A stretch of DNA of 45,174 nt from Bacteroidales bacterium. GTDB lineage: Bacteria; Bacteroidota; Bacteroidia; Bacteroidales; UBA4181. Position numbers and translations under genes: made by a program. This document shows, in pieces, positions 1 to 7,748 of this stretch. The stretch spans positions 1 through 45,174 of the forward strand of contig JAISOY010000070.1 of assembly GCA_031275285.1 (NCBI GenBank), given 5' to 3'. Under the pieces are notes generated by a model. It worked only from the letters and a program-made list of their open reading frames with translations. It did not search any database and was not told the origin of the DNA. Each line of letters starts with the position of its first letter. Positions within the stretch are counted from its first letter, which is position 1.

Positions 1-231
1 TTCTGGGATGTACGCCGGTGGAAAAACGCTCCCGCTGTGTACCAAACTCCCCTGCAAGGTTGGAATATGATGGTATCCACCATTGACGGTACTGAGGAAG
101 AAGTCAACAAGCTTATGTATCGGCCGCAGCTTTTGCTTCAGCAAAAGTTTGGTGTCCGCGATTATTTCTGGCCCATCGCAATCGGCGATATAGATGTGAA
201 TCCGAACCTGGTACAGAATATTGGATGGTAA
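1..231 (+). CDS. SusD/RagB family outer-membrane lipoprotein, C-terminal fragment
   Basis: This is the last 76 codons of a gene entering from the left edge; the frame is open to position 1. The first residues, FWDVRRWKN, match the conserved C-terminal helix region of SusD proteins (usual form FWDLRRWK), and the protein ends in NPNLVQNIGW, the typical SusD terminus (NPNLxQNPGW). SusD proteins are surface lipoproteins that cap a SusC TonB-dependent transporter and hand it glycan oligosaccharides. The SusC gene and the rest of SusD would lie upstream of the window. Two surface lipoproteins follow on the same strand, the usual layout of a polysaccharide-utilisation operon. A GTG at position 37 is an internal valine, not a start. 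The family call is firm; the substrate is unknown. Confidence 0.9.
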   Translation, partial: FWDVRRWKNAPAVYQTPLQGWNMMVSTIDGTEEEVNKLMYRPQLLLQQKFGVRDYFWPIAIGDIDVNPNLVQNIGW

Positions 232-294
232 ATTCAATGGATAATTAAAAATTGAACTGAGCCTGCGAGCTAAACAAGTTAAAATTAGAATATT

Positions 295-1506
295 ATGAAA
301 AACAGAATAATCAATATCATCATTTTCCTGATGTCGGTTGTATGGGTCGGCTGCAAGGAGGAAGGCCGTATCGATTTTATAGACGACAGCGCGCCTGCGC
401 CCGGCCAGGTGTCGAATGTAACCGTAGATAACAGGCCGGGTGGCGCTATGCTGAGATATACACTGCCTGTAGATAAAAACTTGCTGTATGTGCGTGCCGA
501 ATACGAAATAAAACCCGGAGTGGTGCAGGAAACCAAATCGTCGTATTTCAAAGATTCTCTGGTTTTGGAAGGATTTGGCGACACGCTGGCGTATGATGTA
601 CGGCTGTACAGCGTGGGAAAAAATGAAAAAACATCGGATCCCCTGACCGTACAGGTCAACCCCACAACGGCACCCGTTCACCTGGCAACCAAACGCTTCA
701 GGGATACGTTCGGGGGAGTGGCCATCGACATTGAAAACCCGCAAAAGGCAAACCTGGCGATTGTATTGATGGCGGATACCGCTAATTTGGGGTATATGAC
801 CGAAGTGATCACTTATTACACCGCCTTGCCGAAGGGAACTTTCACTTACCGCGGTGTCGACGGGTTAGATTCCGTGGAACACAAATTTGCAATGTATATT
901 CGCGACAGGTGGAATAATAATTCCGATACTGTAACATCTGTGGTAACACCATGGTTCGAGGAATTTATTCCCAAAAGTAGCTGGGTTGATTACACTTTGC
1001 CTGGCGATATCCCACCGGTGAATTCCGGTTACCCAATAACAAGGATATGGGATTCGAATTATGATGTGGATGGCTTTCACGGCCTGGAAACCCAGGTACT
1101 CCCGCACAACCTTACATGGGACCTGGGAAGGACGGTTAAATTGAGCCGTTTAAAATACTGGCCGCGTAACCACACCGATGACAGATGGACAAGAGGACAT
1201 GCAAAGATATTTGAAATATGGGGCTCCGTATCGCCCAATCCCAGCGGAGCATTGGATAACAGTTGGATACCACTCGGACGGTTTGAGTCTTTGAAGCCTT
1301 CCGGAACCGGAACGCAGATTACCCAGGAAGACATCTCTTTTGCCCAGGAAGGTATCGATTTTGACTTTGTCGTAAGCGACTTTGCGCCGGAGCCTTATAC
1401 TCCGGTCAGGTATATCAGGTTCAGAACCATAACCACATACGCTAATGCTTCATTTTCGACAGTCCATGTCCTGGAATTGAGTTTCTGGGGAGAATTATTA
1501 AAGTAG
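295..1506 (+). CDS. DUF4959/DUF5126/DUF5000 surface lipoprotein of a SusCD operon
   Basis: A 403-residue exported lipoprotein: a hydrophobic signal (residues 1-19) ends in a lipobox WVGC with the lipid-modified Cys at residue 20. The order fits DUF4959 (about 25-120, starting with PAPGQVSNVTVDNRPGGAML), DUF5126 (about 125-230) and DUF5000 (about 240-403), the last being a discoidin-like beta-sandwich expected to bind carbohydrate. The C-terminal module shares WPR, DDRW, FEIWGS and VRYIRFR blocks with the next gene, so the two are paralogous there. Such proteins sit directly after SusD and are thought to be surface glycan-binding proteins. The start ATG lies 63 nt after the SusD stop. The glycan ligand cannot be inferred. 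Confidence 0.85.
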   Translation: MKNRIINIIIFLMSVVWVGCKEEGRIDFIDDSAPAPGQVSNVTVDNRPGGAMLRYTLPVDKNLLYVRAEYEIKPGVVQETKSSYFKDSLVLEGFGDTLAYDVRLYSVGKNEKTSDPLTVQVNPTTAPVHLATKRFRDTFGGVAIDIENPQKANLAIVLMADTANLGYMTEVITYYTALPKGTFTYRGVDGLDSVEHKFAMYIRDRWNNNSDTVTSVVTPWFEEFIPKSSWVDYTLPGDIPPVNSGYPITRIWDSNYDVDGFHGLETQVLPHNLTWDLGRTVKLSRLKYWPRNHTDDRWTRGHAKIFEIWGSVSPNPSGALDNSWIPLGRFESLKPSGTGTQITQEDISFAQEGIDFDFVVSDFAPEPYTPVRYIRFRTITTYANASFSTVHVLELSFWGELLK

Positions 1507-1529
1507 TTAAATCAATAAAAATCATTTAA

Positions 1530-2756
1530 ATGAAGAATACAGTATATATCATCTTTATAGGGATCATTTTAGGATTCTCCTCATGCGATAATCAGACGGA
1601 TATTTACGAGGATTATGTAGTGCCCAGCGGGTTGACTTATCCCGGGCCGGCGCTGAATCCGGTTGCATACGCCGGTGATAAGCGCATCCAGATATCGTGG
1701 AACAGGGGCACCGATCCCAGAATACAGAAAGCAAGGATATTCTGGAACAATTATACCGATTCGGTGGAGTTGACAGTTCTTGCGGGTGCGGATGTGGTTA
1801 GCCATATTATCGACCCGATTGCTGAAAACACCTATTCGTTCAATATCCGTACCTACGACGACGAAGGGAATGTTTCCATTCCGGTGGAAGTGATGGGTAC
1901 GGTATATGGCGATACGTACCGGAGCCTGCTGCCAAACCGCCTGCTGAAGAGCGCGTATTACGACGGGCAGGATGTTACGCTGAACTGGAGCACGGCTGAT
2001 GCAACGGAAGTCGGCATCAGCCTGAGCTGGACGGATACGAACGGTGCAACCCAGACCATGGAAGTAGACCCCTCGGAAACGGAATCGCTCGTCCCGTACT
2101 TCAATTTAAACAAACCATTGTCGTACAGTACCGTGCATAAGCCCGACACCATGGCAATAGATGTATTTCAGGCGCCCATGACCGAAATGATGATCGACCC
2201 GGTAATACCGATCCCCAAAAATACATGGGTGCCGTATTTGTTACCCGGTGATATGGGGATAAACACCAGTTATCCCCTGGCACGTTTTTGGGACGGAAAC
2301 ACAACCAATTTCATGCATTCGGATGGCGTTACCGGCGTTCCCTGTTCATTTACGTGGGATATGGGGCGAAAAGCAATATTGAGCCGGATGAAACTGTGGC
2401 CACGCCCCGATAATGACGACCGATGGAACAAAGGGATGCCGAGATTCTTTGAAATATACGGATCCATGGATCCGAATCCTGATGGAAGTATGGATGCCAC
2501 CTGGACGCTGTTGGGCAGCTTCGAATGTGTTCAGCCGTCAGGCAATGGAATCAAAGATCCCTGGGAAGCTCCTACGGCGGAAGATATAGCGCTTTCCACT
2601 GCAGGTCTGGATTTTGAATTCGTGCCGGGCCCGGGAGTTGATCCCTCTGTCACGGTAAGGTATATCCGGTTCAGAAGCCTCGAGAATTTCAACTCTTCTG
2701 TAACCCCACGCCTTTTACTTGCCGAGATCACTTTCTGGGGAACATTGGTGAAGTAA
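1530..2756 (+). CDS. DUF4998/DUF5000 surface lipoprotein of a SusCD operon
   Basis: A 408-residue lipoprotein with a signal peptide (about 1-19) ending in the lipobox FSSC; the mature Cys is residue 20. The N-terminal half (IYEDYVVPSGLTYPGPALNP, then fibronectin-like strands with WNRGTDPRIQKARIFWNN) matches the DUF4998 family. The C-terminal 160 residues are a DUF5000-type module, with TWDMGRKAILSRMKLWPR, DDRWNKG, FEIYGSMDPNP and VRYIRFRS, clearly related to the preceding protein. It starts 23 nt after the previous stop, so it is co-transcribed. It is probably a second surface glycan-binding protein of the same operon. It is the last gene before the structured element at 2796-2910, which likely ends the transcript. 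Confidence 0.83.
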   Translation: MKNTVYIIFIGIILGFSSCDNQTDIYEDYVVPSGLTYPGPALNPVAYAGDKRIQISWNRGTDPRIQKARIFWNNYTDSVELTVLAGADVVSHIIDPIAENTYSFNIRTYDDEGNVSIPVEVMGTVYGDTYRSLLPNRLLKSAYYDGQDVTLNWSTADATEVGISLSWTDTNGATQTMEVDPSETESLVPYFNLNKPLSYSTVHKPDTMAIDVFQAPMTEMMIDPVIPIPKNTWVPYLLPGDMGINTSYPLARFWDGNTTNFMHSDGVTGVPCSFTWDMGRKAILSRMKLWPRPDNDDRWNKGMPRFFEIYGSMDPNPDGSMDATWTLLGSFECVQPSGNGIKDPWEAPTAEDIALSTAGLDFEFVPGPGVDPSVTVRYIRFRSLENFNSSVTPRLLLAEITFWGTLVK

Positions 2757-2795
2757 AACCGATGCAATTCGCCAAAAGTTAAGGTGATATATAGT

Positions 2796-2910
2796 AGAGG
2801 ATGTCTCAAAATAGAAATTAAGTTTCTGAGAATTGAATATTCGGATTTGTTCTCAGATAGGTATCCGAATAAAGAGAGGGTGAAATCACGTTGTGAGACA
2901 CCCTCTTTCA
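2796..2910 (+). terminator. Structured inverted-repeat element / probable operon terminator
   Basis: An outer inverted repeat, AGAGGATGTCTCAA (2796-2809) with TTGTGAGACACCCTCT (2891-2906), encloses about 80 nt and is followed by TTTCATTTTT. Inside are two perfect inverted repeats in interleaved order: TCTGAGAA (2825-2832) pairs with TTCTCAGA (2850-2857), and TATTCGGAT (2838-2846) pairs with ATCCGAATA (2863-2871). The a-b-a'-b' order is that of an H-type pseudoknot. It sits 40 nt after the last gene of the glycan operon, so it most simply ends that transcript. It could also be a small non-autonomous repeat whose ends act as a terminator. Confidence 0.6.
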
Positions 2911-2960
2911 TTTTTAGATGAAGGATTTTTCAGTGTCTTTTTTTAACAGTGTCTTTTTAA

Positions 2961-2968
2961 TATCTTTG
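2961..2968 (+). promoter_or_regulatory. Bacteroidota -7 box for the symporter gene
   Basis: TATCTTTG matches the TAnnTTTG consensus and lies 24 nt upstream of the ATG at 2993. Just upstream, CAGTGTCTTTTT occurs twice (starting at 2931 and 2947, period 16). No clear TTTG -33 element is seen. Confidence 0.55.
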
Positions 2969-2992
2969 TCGTTCACTCATAACTGATTGTCT

Positions 2993-4630
2993 ATGGCAGC
3001 TATTATACTGGTTTGTTTTGTATTGTATTCTGCAATGTTGTTTGGTGTTACCCGGATAACTTCAAGGAATGCAACCAATGACACTTATTTTCGGGCCAAT
3101 AGGAAAGCGCCTTGGCCGGTGGTTGCATACGGAATGATCGGAGCTTCTTTGTCCGGCGTTACATTTATGTCTGTTCCCGGTTATGTCCAGACTTCCCAAT
3201 TCACTTATTTTGGAGTTGTTATCGGAAACCTGATCGGATACATAGTGATAGCATTGGTGCTTTTGCCTTTATATTATAAGCTTGATCTGACATCGATATA
3301 TACTTATCTGCAAAAACGTTTCGGCTTCTGGAGTCATAGGACAGGCTCTTTTTTCTTTATTGTTTCCAGGATGCTGGGCTCGGCGCTGAGGATGTATCTG
3401 GTGGTTTATGTGTTGTATGAGTTTGTATTCCGTTCCTGGGGAATTCCATTTTGGGTGCCGGCTGTAGTGTTTATAGCGTTGATATTATTATATACATTAA
3501 AAGGCGGTTTACGTACGATTATCTGGACAGATACGTTACAAACTACTTTTATGTTACTGGCCACCATTTTTACTATTTATTTTATACTCAGGGAAACAGA
3601 CCTTTCTTTATTTACCCTGTTAAAAAATGCATCTGCTGAAGGCTATACCAAACTGATAGAGACTAATTGGCGGTCGGATAATTTCTTTTTAAAACAGTTG
3701 GTCAGCGGGGCATTTCTTACTATTGCCATGAATGGGCTGGACCAGGACATGATGCAGAAAAACCTCAGTTGCCGGAACCTGAAGGAAGCACAGAAAAACG
3801 TATTTTCCCTTAGTTTTTCATTGATTTTCGTGAACCTGCTTTTTCTTACGTTGGGAGCGGCCTTGCTTTATTATGCATCCCACACAGGATTTGCGCTTCC
3901 TGAAAAATCCGACAGTATATTCCCTGCCATAGCATTCGATTTATCGACCATAACGGTCGTCTTATTTGTCATCGGACTATTGGCCGCAGGCTATTCCAGT
4001 GCCGATGGCACCCTGACCTCACTAACAACGGCCATTTGTTTTGACTTTTTCGAATTTGACCGGAAAAAAAGTGCCGAAGGAAAAATAAAATTTCCGGTGA
4101 AATCAGTAATAGGGATATTGGCCTTTTGTTTATTACTGGCTGTATTACTTATTCTTGATGTGCTGCATGATCCTGTCCAGCAAAAGATAGGTTCATTATT
4201 GCTGTTTGCTGCTGTTTTTTTATTTGTCTTTTATGTGCTAAGTATACTTACAGAGCGTGATATCCCACAAAAAGATCAGGTAAAGACCCGTAAAATAGTA
4301 CATATCATCTGTGCTGTCCTTTTCTTTTGTATTATTGTTATTTTCCGGCCATTTCATGATGATTCCCTCATCAAAATGGTATTTAATATTGCTGCACTTT
4401 CTTACGGACCATTATTGGGATTATTTTGTTTTGGATTGTTCACGAAATGGCAGGTTAACGAACATTATGTGCCTTTTGTAGCCGTTGCAGCCCCGTTGAT
4501 TTGCTATGTGTTGAAGCTTTATTCAGCTGAGTGGTTCAACGGATATGTCTTTGGCTTTGAACTTTTATTGTTGAACGGATTACTTACTTTTTTAGGACTG
4601 TGCCTTTGTATCAGGAAAAGAAGTGAATGA
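2993..4630 (+). CDS. Sodium:solute symporter (SSS family)
   Basis: An inner-membrane sodium-coupled uptake transporter of 545 residues. The chain is almost entirely hydrophobic helices (about 13-14 segments), with the conserved N-terminal segment ending TNDTYFRANRKAPWPVVAYGMIGASLSG, where SSS proteins unwind TM1 at the substrate and sodium site. It also has SVPGYVQTSQFTYFGVVIGNLIGY and the later GLLAAGYSSADGTLTSLTT, the helix carrying sodium-site Ser/Thr residues in this family. I chose ATG 2993, because the TTG two codons earlier has no better signal and the -7 box at 2961 fits either. Its position beside a SusCD operon suggests uptake of a sugar or sugar acid, but the substrate cannot be assigned. 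Confidence 0.9.
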   Translation: MAAIILVCFVLYSAMLFGVTRITSRNATNDTYFRANRKAPWPVVAYGMIGASLSGVTFMSVPGYVQTSQFTYFGVVIGNLIGYIVIALVLLPLYYKLDLTSIYTYLQKRFGFWSHRTGSFFFIVSRMLGSALRMYLVVYVLYEFVFRSWGIPFWVPAVVFIALILLYTLKGGLRTIIWTDTLQTTFMLLATIFTIYFILRETDLSLFTLLKNASAEGYTKLIETNWRSDNFFLKQLVSGAFLTIAMNGLDQDMMQKNLSCRNLKEAQKNVFSLSFSLIFVNLLFLTLGAALLYYASHTGFALPEKSDSIFPAIAFDLSTITVVLFVIGLLAAGYSSADGTLTSLTTAICFDFFEFDRKKSAEGKIKFPVKSVIGILAFCLLLAVLLILDVLHDPVQQKIGSLLLFAAVFLFVFYVLSILTERDIPQKDQVKTRKIVHIICAVLFFCIIVIFRPFHDDSLIKMVFNIAALSYGPLLGLFCFGLFTKWQVNEHYVPFVAVAAPLICYVLKLYSAEWFNGYVFGFELLLLNGLLTFLGLCLCIRKRSE

Positions 4631-4731
4631 TTTTATGTATTTGAATAATTATAATATTAATTTTCTATATTAATTTAATAATGCCATTTTCAAGAGTTTA
4701 TATCAAAAAACGGTTATAATAAAAGTATAAA

Positions 4732-5502
4732 ATGGAAAAAAATTATAAAGTAGGAAAACTAATTTACGATGGTAATATTTATGATGGTATGAATACAGGA
4801 ATCAATGATTTACCATTTTATTCACATTGGCTCAAAAAAAGGAAGAAAGGTAACATTCTTGAATTATGTTGTGGTACAGGTAGGCTTACCATCCCTCTCG
4901 CACAGGAAGGATACCATATTACAGGTGTTGATAATAGCACATCTATGTTGAAACAAGCCAAAGGAAAAGCTAATGAATTGAATGTTCCTGTAAGGTTTAT
5001 TAAATCTGACATGAGATCTTTTGAATTACCGGAAGTTTATGATATTATTTTTATTCCGTTTAATTCAATCCATCATTTATATACTAACCGGGATTTTTTT
5101 AATGTATTAATATGTGTAAAGAAACATCTGAAAAATAATGGATATTTCATATTTGATTGTTTTAATCCTGATATTCGTTATATAGTACATGCAGAAAAAG
5201 AAGAGAGGTTGATTGCTGAATATTCAACCGAAGATGGTAGAGAAGTTGTTGTAAAACAGGCAATGAGCTATGAAAATGCGACCCAGATCAACCGTATAAA
5301 ATGGCATTATTTTATAAATGGAAAATTTGATTCTATTCAAAATCTGGATATGCGGATGTTTTTTCCACAAGAATTAGATACATATTTAAGTATGTATGGA
5401 TTTAAAATTGCTCATAAATTCGGTGGATTTAAAGAAGAAATATTTGAAAACAGATCAGAAAAACAAATATTTGTATGCCAAAAAATGAACGACCCCCAAT
5501 AA
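4732..5502 (+). CDS. Class I SAM-dependent methyltransferase
   Basis: A 256-residue cytosolic methyltransferase with a Rossmann fold. Motif I is ILELCCGTGRLTIPLAQEG (about residues 38-56), followed by the acidic SAM-ribose contact GVDNS (about 64-68), motif II around IKSDMRSFELPEVYDIIFIPFNSIHHL (about 90-116) and motif III KNNGYFIFDCFNP. The acceptor substrate is not evident, as this family includes small-molecule and protein methylases. The gene is visibly more AT-rich than both neighbours and uses many ATT, TTA and AAA codons. It stands alone on the + strand with no recognisable -7 box, which suggests acquisition by transfer. After its TAA, the same frame stays open for 36 more codons. Confidence 0.85.
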   Translation: MEKNYKVGKLIYDGNIYDGMNTGINDLPFYSHWLKKRKKGNILELCCGTGRLTIPLAQEGYHITGVDNSTSMLKQAKGKANELNVPVRFIKSDMRSFELPEVYDIIFIPFNSIHHLYTNRDFFNVLICVKKHLKNNGYFIFDCFNPDIRYIVHAEKEERLIAEYSTEDGREVVVKQAMSYENATQINRIKWHYFINGKFDSIQNLDMRMFFPQELDTYLSMYGFKIAHKFGGFKEEIFENRSEKQIFVCQKMNDPQ

Positions 5503-5659
5503 GTAAGGATCTGGTCGGTATGCAAAACCGGCTGGGGATTCCTGATTGAACTATATCCAGGTGAATATTACCAGACACGCTTCCTTAAACCTGCTGTTTC
5601 TAAGGTTAAGTAATCAATTATCTATAATAATTTAACAAAACCCGTTTTTAAGAAATATA

Positions 5660-5741
5660 AAACAATCAATGTTATATTTTCTGAACGTAATTCATTTGAT
5701 CAATGTGACTTAAGAAAATAATAAATAGCACTGAGTGCTTA
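5660..5741 (-). repeat. Dispersed 3'-end repeat, copy A (terminator-like)
   Basis: About 82 bp that recurs at 43468-43549 with roughly four-fifths identity and in the same orientation. It holds the near-palindrome AGCACT-G-AGTGCT (5727-5739); on the - strand this is followed by the T-rich ATTTATTATTTTC. The thioesterase stop codon (5739-5741) lies inside the repeat, so the element supplies the gene's end and probably its terminator. Confidence 0.6.
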
Positions 5742-6173
5742 ATCCTGGTTGCCCTCATAATTAATGATATTTCTTCTCCATTCTTCAGGAACGGGGATGC
5801 TTTGCTGGGTTTCATGATCGAAACATACCAGCACTGTCGTACAGGTAGCCATAGTTTCATTGTTGTCTGAGTTAATGATGTAGTGCTCTACCGTCATACT
5901 TTTGTTTCCGATATGTGATACCCTGGTTTTTACGGCGATCTTTGTTTTCAGGAAAACGGGTTTGATGTAATCGATTTTTACAGAAGCACCTACAATGGCC
6001 TGTTTATTCCAGTCGATGTCACCCAGTACTAAATCGAAGTAGTTAAGTTTTCCGAAATCAAAATAGGTCTGGTAAACAGTGTTGGATACATGTCCTTGCA
6101 AGTCAATATCACTGAAACGGATCTGTATATGGATACTATGCCTGAATGCAGGGCAGGAGAGAGGTTCGGTCAT
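5739..6173 (-). CDS. Acyl-CoA thioesterase, hotdog fold (YbgC/FadM-like)
   Basis: A 144-residue cytosolic 4HBT-family thioesterase. The motif IRFSDIDLQGHVSNTVYQTYFDFG contains the catalytic Asp of the DxxGHVNN-type signature (here DLQGHVSN), followed by the hotdog beta-strands (VGASVKIDYIKPVFLKTKIAV, MTVEHYIIN, MATCTTVLVCFD). Length equals the usual 130-150. Longer starts exist up to 6233, but the -7 box TATATTTG at 6192-6199 lies between them and this ATG, so 6173 is the only start compatible with that promoter. It is transcribed alone, downstream of the dehydrogenase terminator. It probably hydrolyses acyl-CoA or aryl-CoA esters; the precise substrate is unknown. Confidence 0.85.
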   Translation of the reverse strand: MTEPLSCPAFRHSIHIQIRFSDIDLQGHVSNTVYQTYFDFGKLNYFDLVLGDIDWNKQAIVGASVKIDYIKPVFLKTKIAVKTRVSHIGNKSMTVEHYIINSDNNETMATCTTVLVCFDHETQQSIPVPEEWRRNIINYEGNQD

Positions 6174-6185
6174 ATTAAAATATAT

Positions 6186-6335
6186 TTCCTGCAAATATAG
6201 TGAAAGATGAGAGCAATTGTAGAAAGCTTGCATTCAAAAAATTGCCGAACCGTATCCTATATTCTACAAATATAGTGAAAAGCGAGGGCAGAGTGTCGAA
6301 CTAGTTCGTAAACTTTGCCGAGGTGTATCTTATAT
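6186..6335 (-). repeat. Tandemly duplicated promoter module (2 x 75 bp)
   Basis: Two diverged 75-bp copies (6186-6260 and 6261-6335) share CAAATATAGTGAAA, a GAG.GCA block, TTGCCGA and GTATCyTATA at matching positions. Each contains TATATTTG on the - strand (6192-6199 and 6267-6274), a TAnnTTTG -7 box. The second copy also has the perfect palindrome CGAACTAGTTCG (6297-6308). The array lies immediately upstream of the thioesterase. Confidence 0.6.
6192..6199 (-). promoter_or_regulatory. -7 box for the thioesterase gene
   Basis: TATATTTG on the - strand, 18 nt upstream of ATG 6173, matches the Bacteroidota TAnnTTTG consensus and decides the start codon. An identical box lies 75 bp upstream (6267-6274). 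Confidence 0.6.
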
Positions 6336-6347
6336 TAAATAAATATC

Positions 6348-6387
6348 GGGAAAAAAGGATTACGGAACCTATTCTCCGTAATCCTTT
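6348..6387 (-). terminator. Rho-independent terminator after the zinc dehydrogenase
   Basis: On the - strand a perfect 13-bp stem, AAAGGATTACGGA paired with TCCGTAATCCTTT (6375-6387 with 6354-6366), has an 8-nt loop and runs into TTT. It begins 7 nt after the dehydrogenase stop codon. Confidence 0.85.
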
Positions 6388-6393
6388 CAGGTA

Positions 6394-7656
6394 TTATATT
6401 TCCGGTGCATTATCCAGCAGGTATTTCTCAGCATCTGCAGACCACACACCATTATTGGCTTTCACCATCTTGGACAACCGTGCAAACATGGGATTATTTT
6501 TTCCTTTTTCTTCCAGTTCGTCTAAAGCAGTTAATTCCAGGTTAAGATGGGTATATATCAGTTTTTTCCCGCCTGGAATATGGGGCAGCTCTTTAGTGGT
6601 ATCAATTACGGCATTTAATCCGCCGATGTGGGTGATCATGGCGGCCGGGTTGACTGTTCCGGCAGACATCATTTCCAGCGCTTCGATCATATCGTCGGTA
6701 TTTCCTCCGCTGGTTCCCACAATATGTGTGAAGGCATAATGGACATTGTAGAAATTCAGTTCCGCTTTGAACTCGGTATCCGACGGGCCGGCGAAGAAGT
6801 TGAGGCAGCCGTCCATGCCCAGTAGGCGGTCCGCCTGTTCCACTATCTGTTTTACAGGTGCAAATACCAATACATCGTCAAATCCTTTGCCGCCAGTAAG
6901 TTCTTTCATATATGCTTCGGCATCCGGTCTTTCTTTAGTATTGAGGTATACCAGTTTTATCCCATTACGGGCAGCTTCATCCACCGTATAAAGCGATGCC
7001 GCACGTTCCAGACGTGCATTATCGATATCGGTTACCACTACCAGACCCGGTCTCCGGGGACTGTGGATGATGTAATTAATGGCTGCGAGCCCCATCGGGC
7101 CAACACCTGCGAGGATAGCCATATTTCCGCCTTTCTTGATCCCCATTTCATGGACATATACACCGTTTTGGGTGTGATAACTGGCATGAAAAGCGCCAAT
7201 GACACATGACATCGGTTCAGCTAGTGAACCCAGGAAAAAAGCATCTCCGGTATATTCCAGCAAACAATTCATCTCCATTACCTCGTTCGGGATAATGATA
7301 TAAGTGGCGTTTCCACCGATATATGGGTAGGAATACCCCGGTGCATCCAGACTTCCTTTGTAGTTTAAGGCGGGCTGTATCGAAAATTTCATGCCGCTGT
7401 GGAATTTATCCTTCCACTTTTTGCCCACTTCAATGATCTCACCGCAAAACTCGTGACCGATCATTACAGGGTTTTCTGCAATATTATCCGGTACACGTTT
7501 GTGATCTGCGCCCTGTTGTACTGCTTTATAACTGGACATGCAGATACTGTCGGAAACTACTTTTGCCAGTATTTCATCGTCTTTGATAACCGGCAGTTCG
7601 AACTCTTCCAGCCGGAGATCGTTTTTGCCGTACAGACGTACTGCTTTTGTTTTCAT
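6394..7656 (-). CDS. Zinc-binding medium-chain dehydrogenase, L-sorbose-1-phosphate reductase (SorE)-like
   Basis: A 420-residue cytosolic zinc-dependent oxidoreductase. The catalytic zinc region is SDSICMSSYK (Cys about residue 39) and GHEFCGEIIEVG (His-Glu about 68-69). The four-Cys structural-zinc lobe of classical alcohol dehydrogenases is absent, as in SorE-like enzymes. The nucleotide site is AILAGVGPMGLAAINY (about 180-195). Phrases such as AVRLYGKNDLRLEEF, YIGGNATYIIIPNEVME, GCLNFFAGP and HYAFTHIVGTSGGNTDDM closely recall the Klebsiella SorE group, from memory. It lies 92 nt downstream of the aldolase/SDR fusion on the same strand and probably acts in the same sugar-phosphate pathway, interconverting a keto- and hydroxy-sugar derivative. 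The true substrate is unproven. Confidence 0.82.
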   Translation of the reverse strand: MKTKAVRLYGKNDLRLEEFELPVIKDDEILAKVVSDSICMSSYKAVQQGADHKRVPDNIAENPVMIGHEFCGEIIEVGKKWKDKFHSGMKFSIQPALNYKGSLDAPGYSYPYIGGNATYIIIPNEVMEMNCLLEYTGDAFFLGSLAEPMSCVIGAFHASYHTQNGVYVHEMGIKKGGNMAILAGVGPMGLAAINYIIHSPRRPGLVVVTDIDNARLERAASLYTVDEAARNGIKLVYLNTKERPDAEAYMKELTGGKGFDDVLVFAPVKQIVEQADRLLGMDGCLNFFAGPSDTEFKAELNFYNVHYAFTHIVGTSGGNTDDMIEALEMMSAGTVNPAAMITHIGGLNAVIDTTKELPHIPGGKKLIYTHLNLELTALDELEEKGKNNPMFARLSKMVKANNGVWSADAEKYLLDNAPEI

Positions 7657-7748
7657 ACGAATATAATTGTTTTTAGGGATTCAAAATTCAAAATTCCGGT
7701 TTTGTCTACTTTTTAACTTTCTAACTTTCCTACGTTCTAACTTTTTCG

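Noticed and set aside
285..665. 126-residue - strand frame over the DUF4959 gene
   Set aside because: It is a shadow of the + strand lipoprotein gene, whose domains are clear.
2531..2911. 126-residue - strand reading frame over the end of the DUF4998 gene and the structured element
   Set aside because: It is antisense to a well-supported gene and to the inverted-repeat element, with no domain or signal; its length comes from the repeat.
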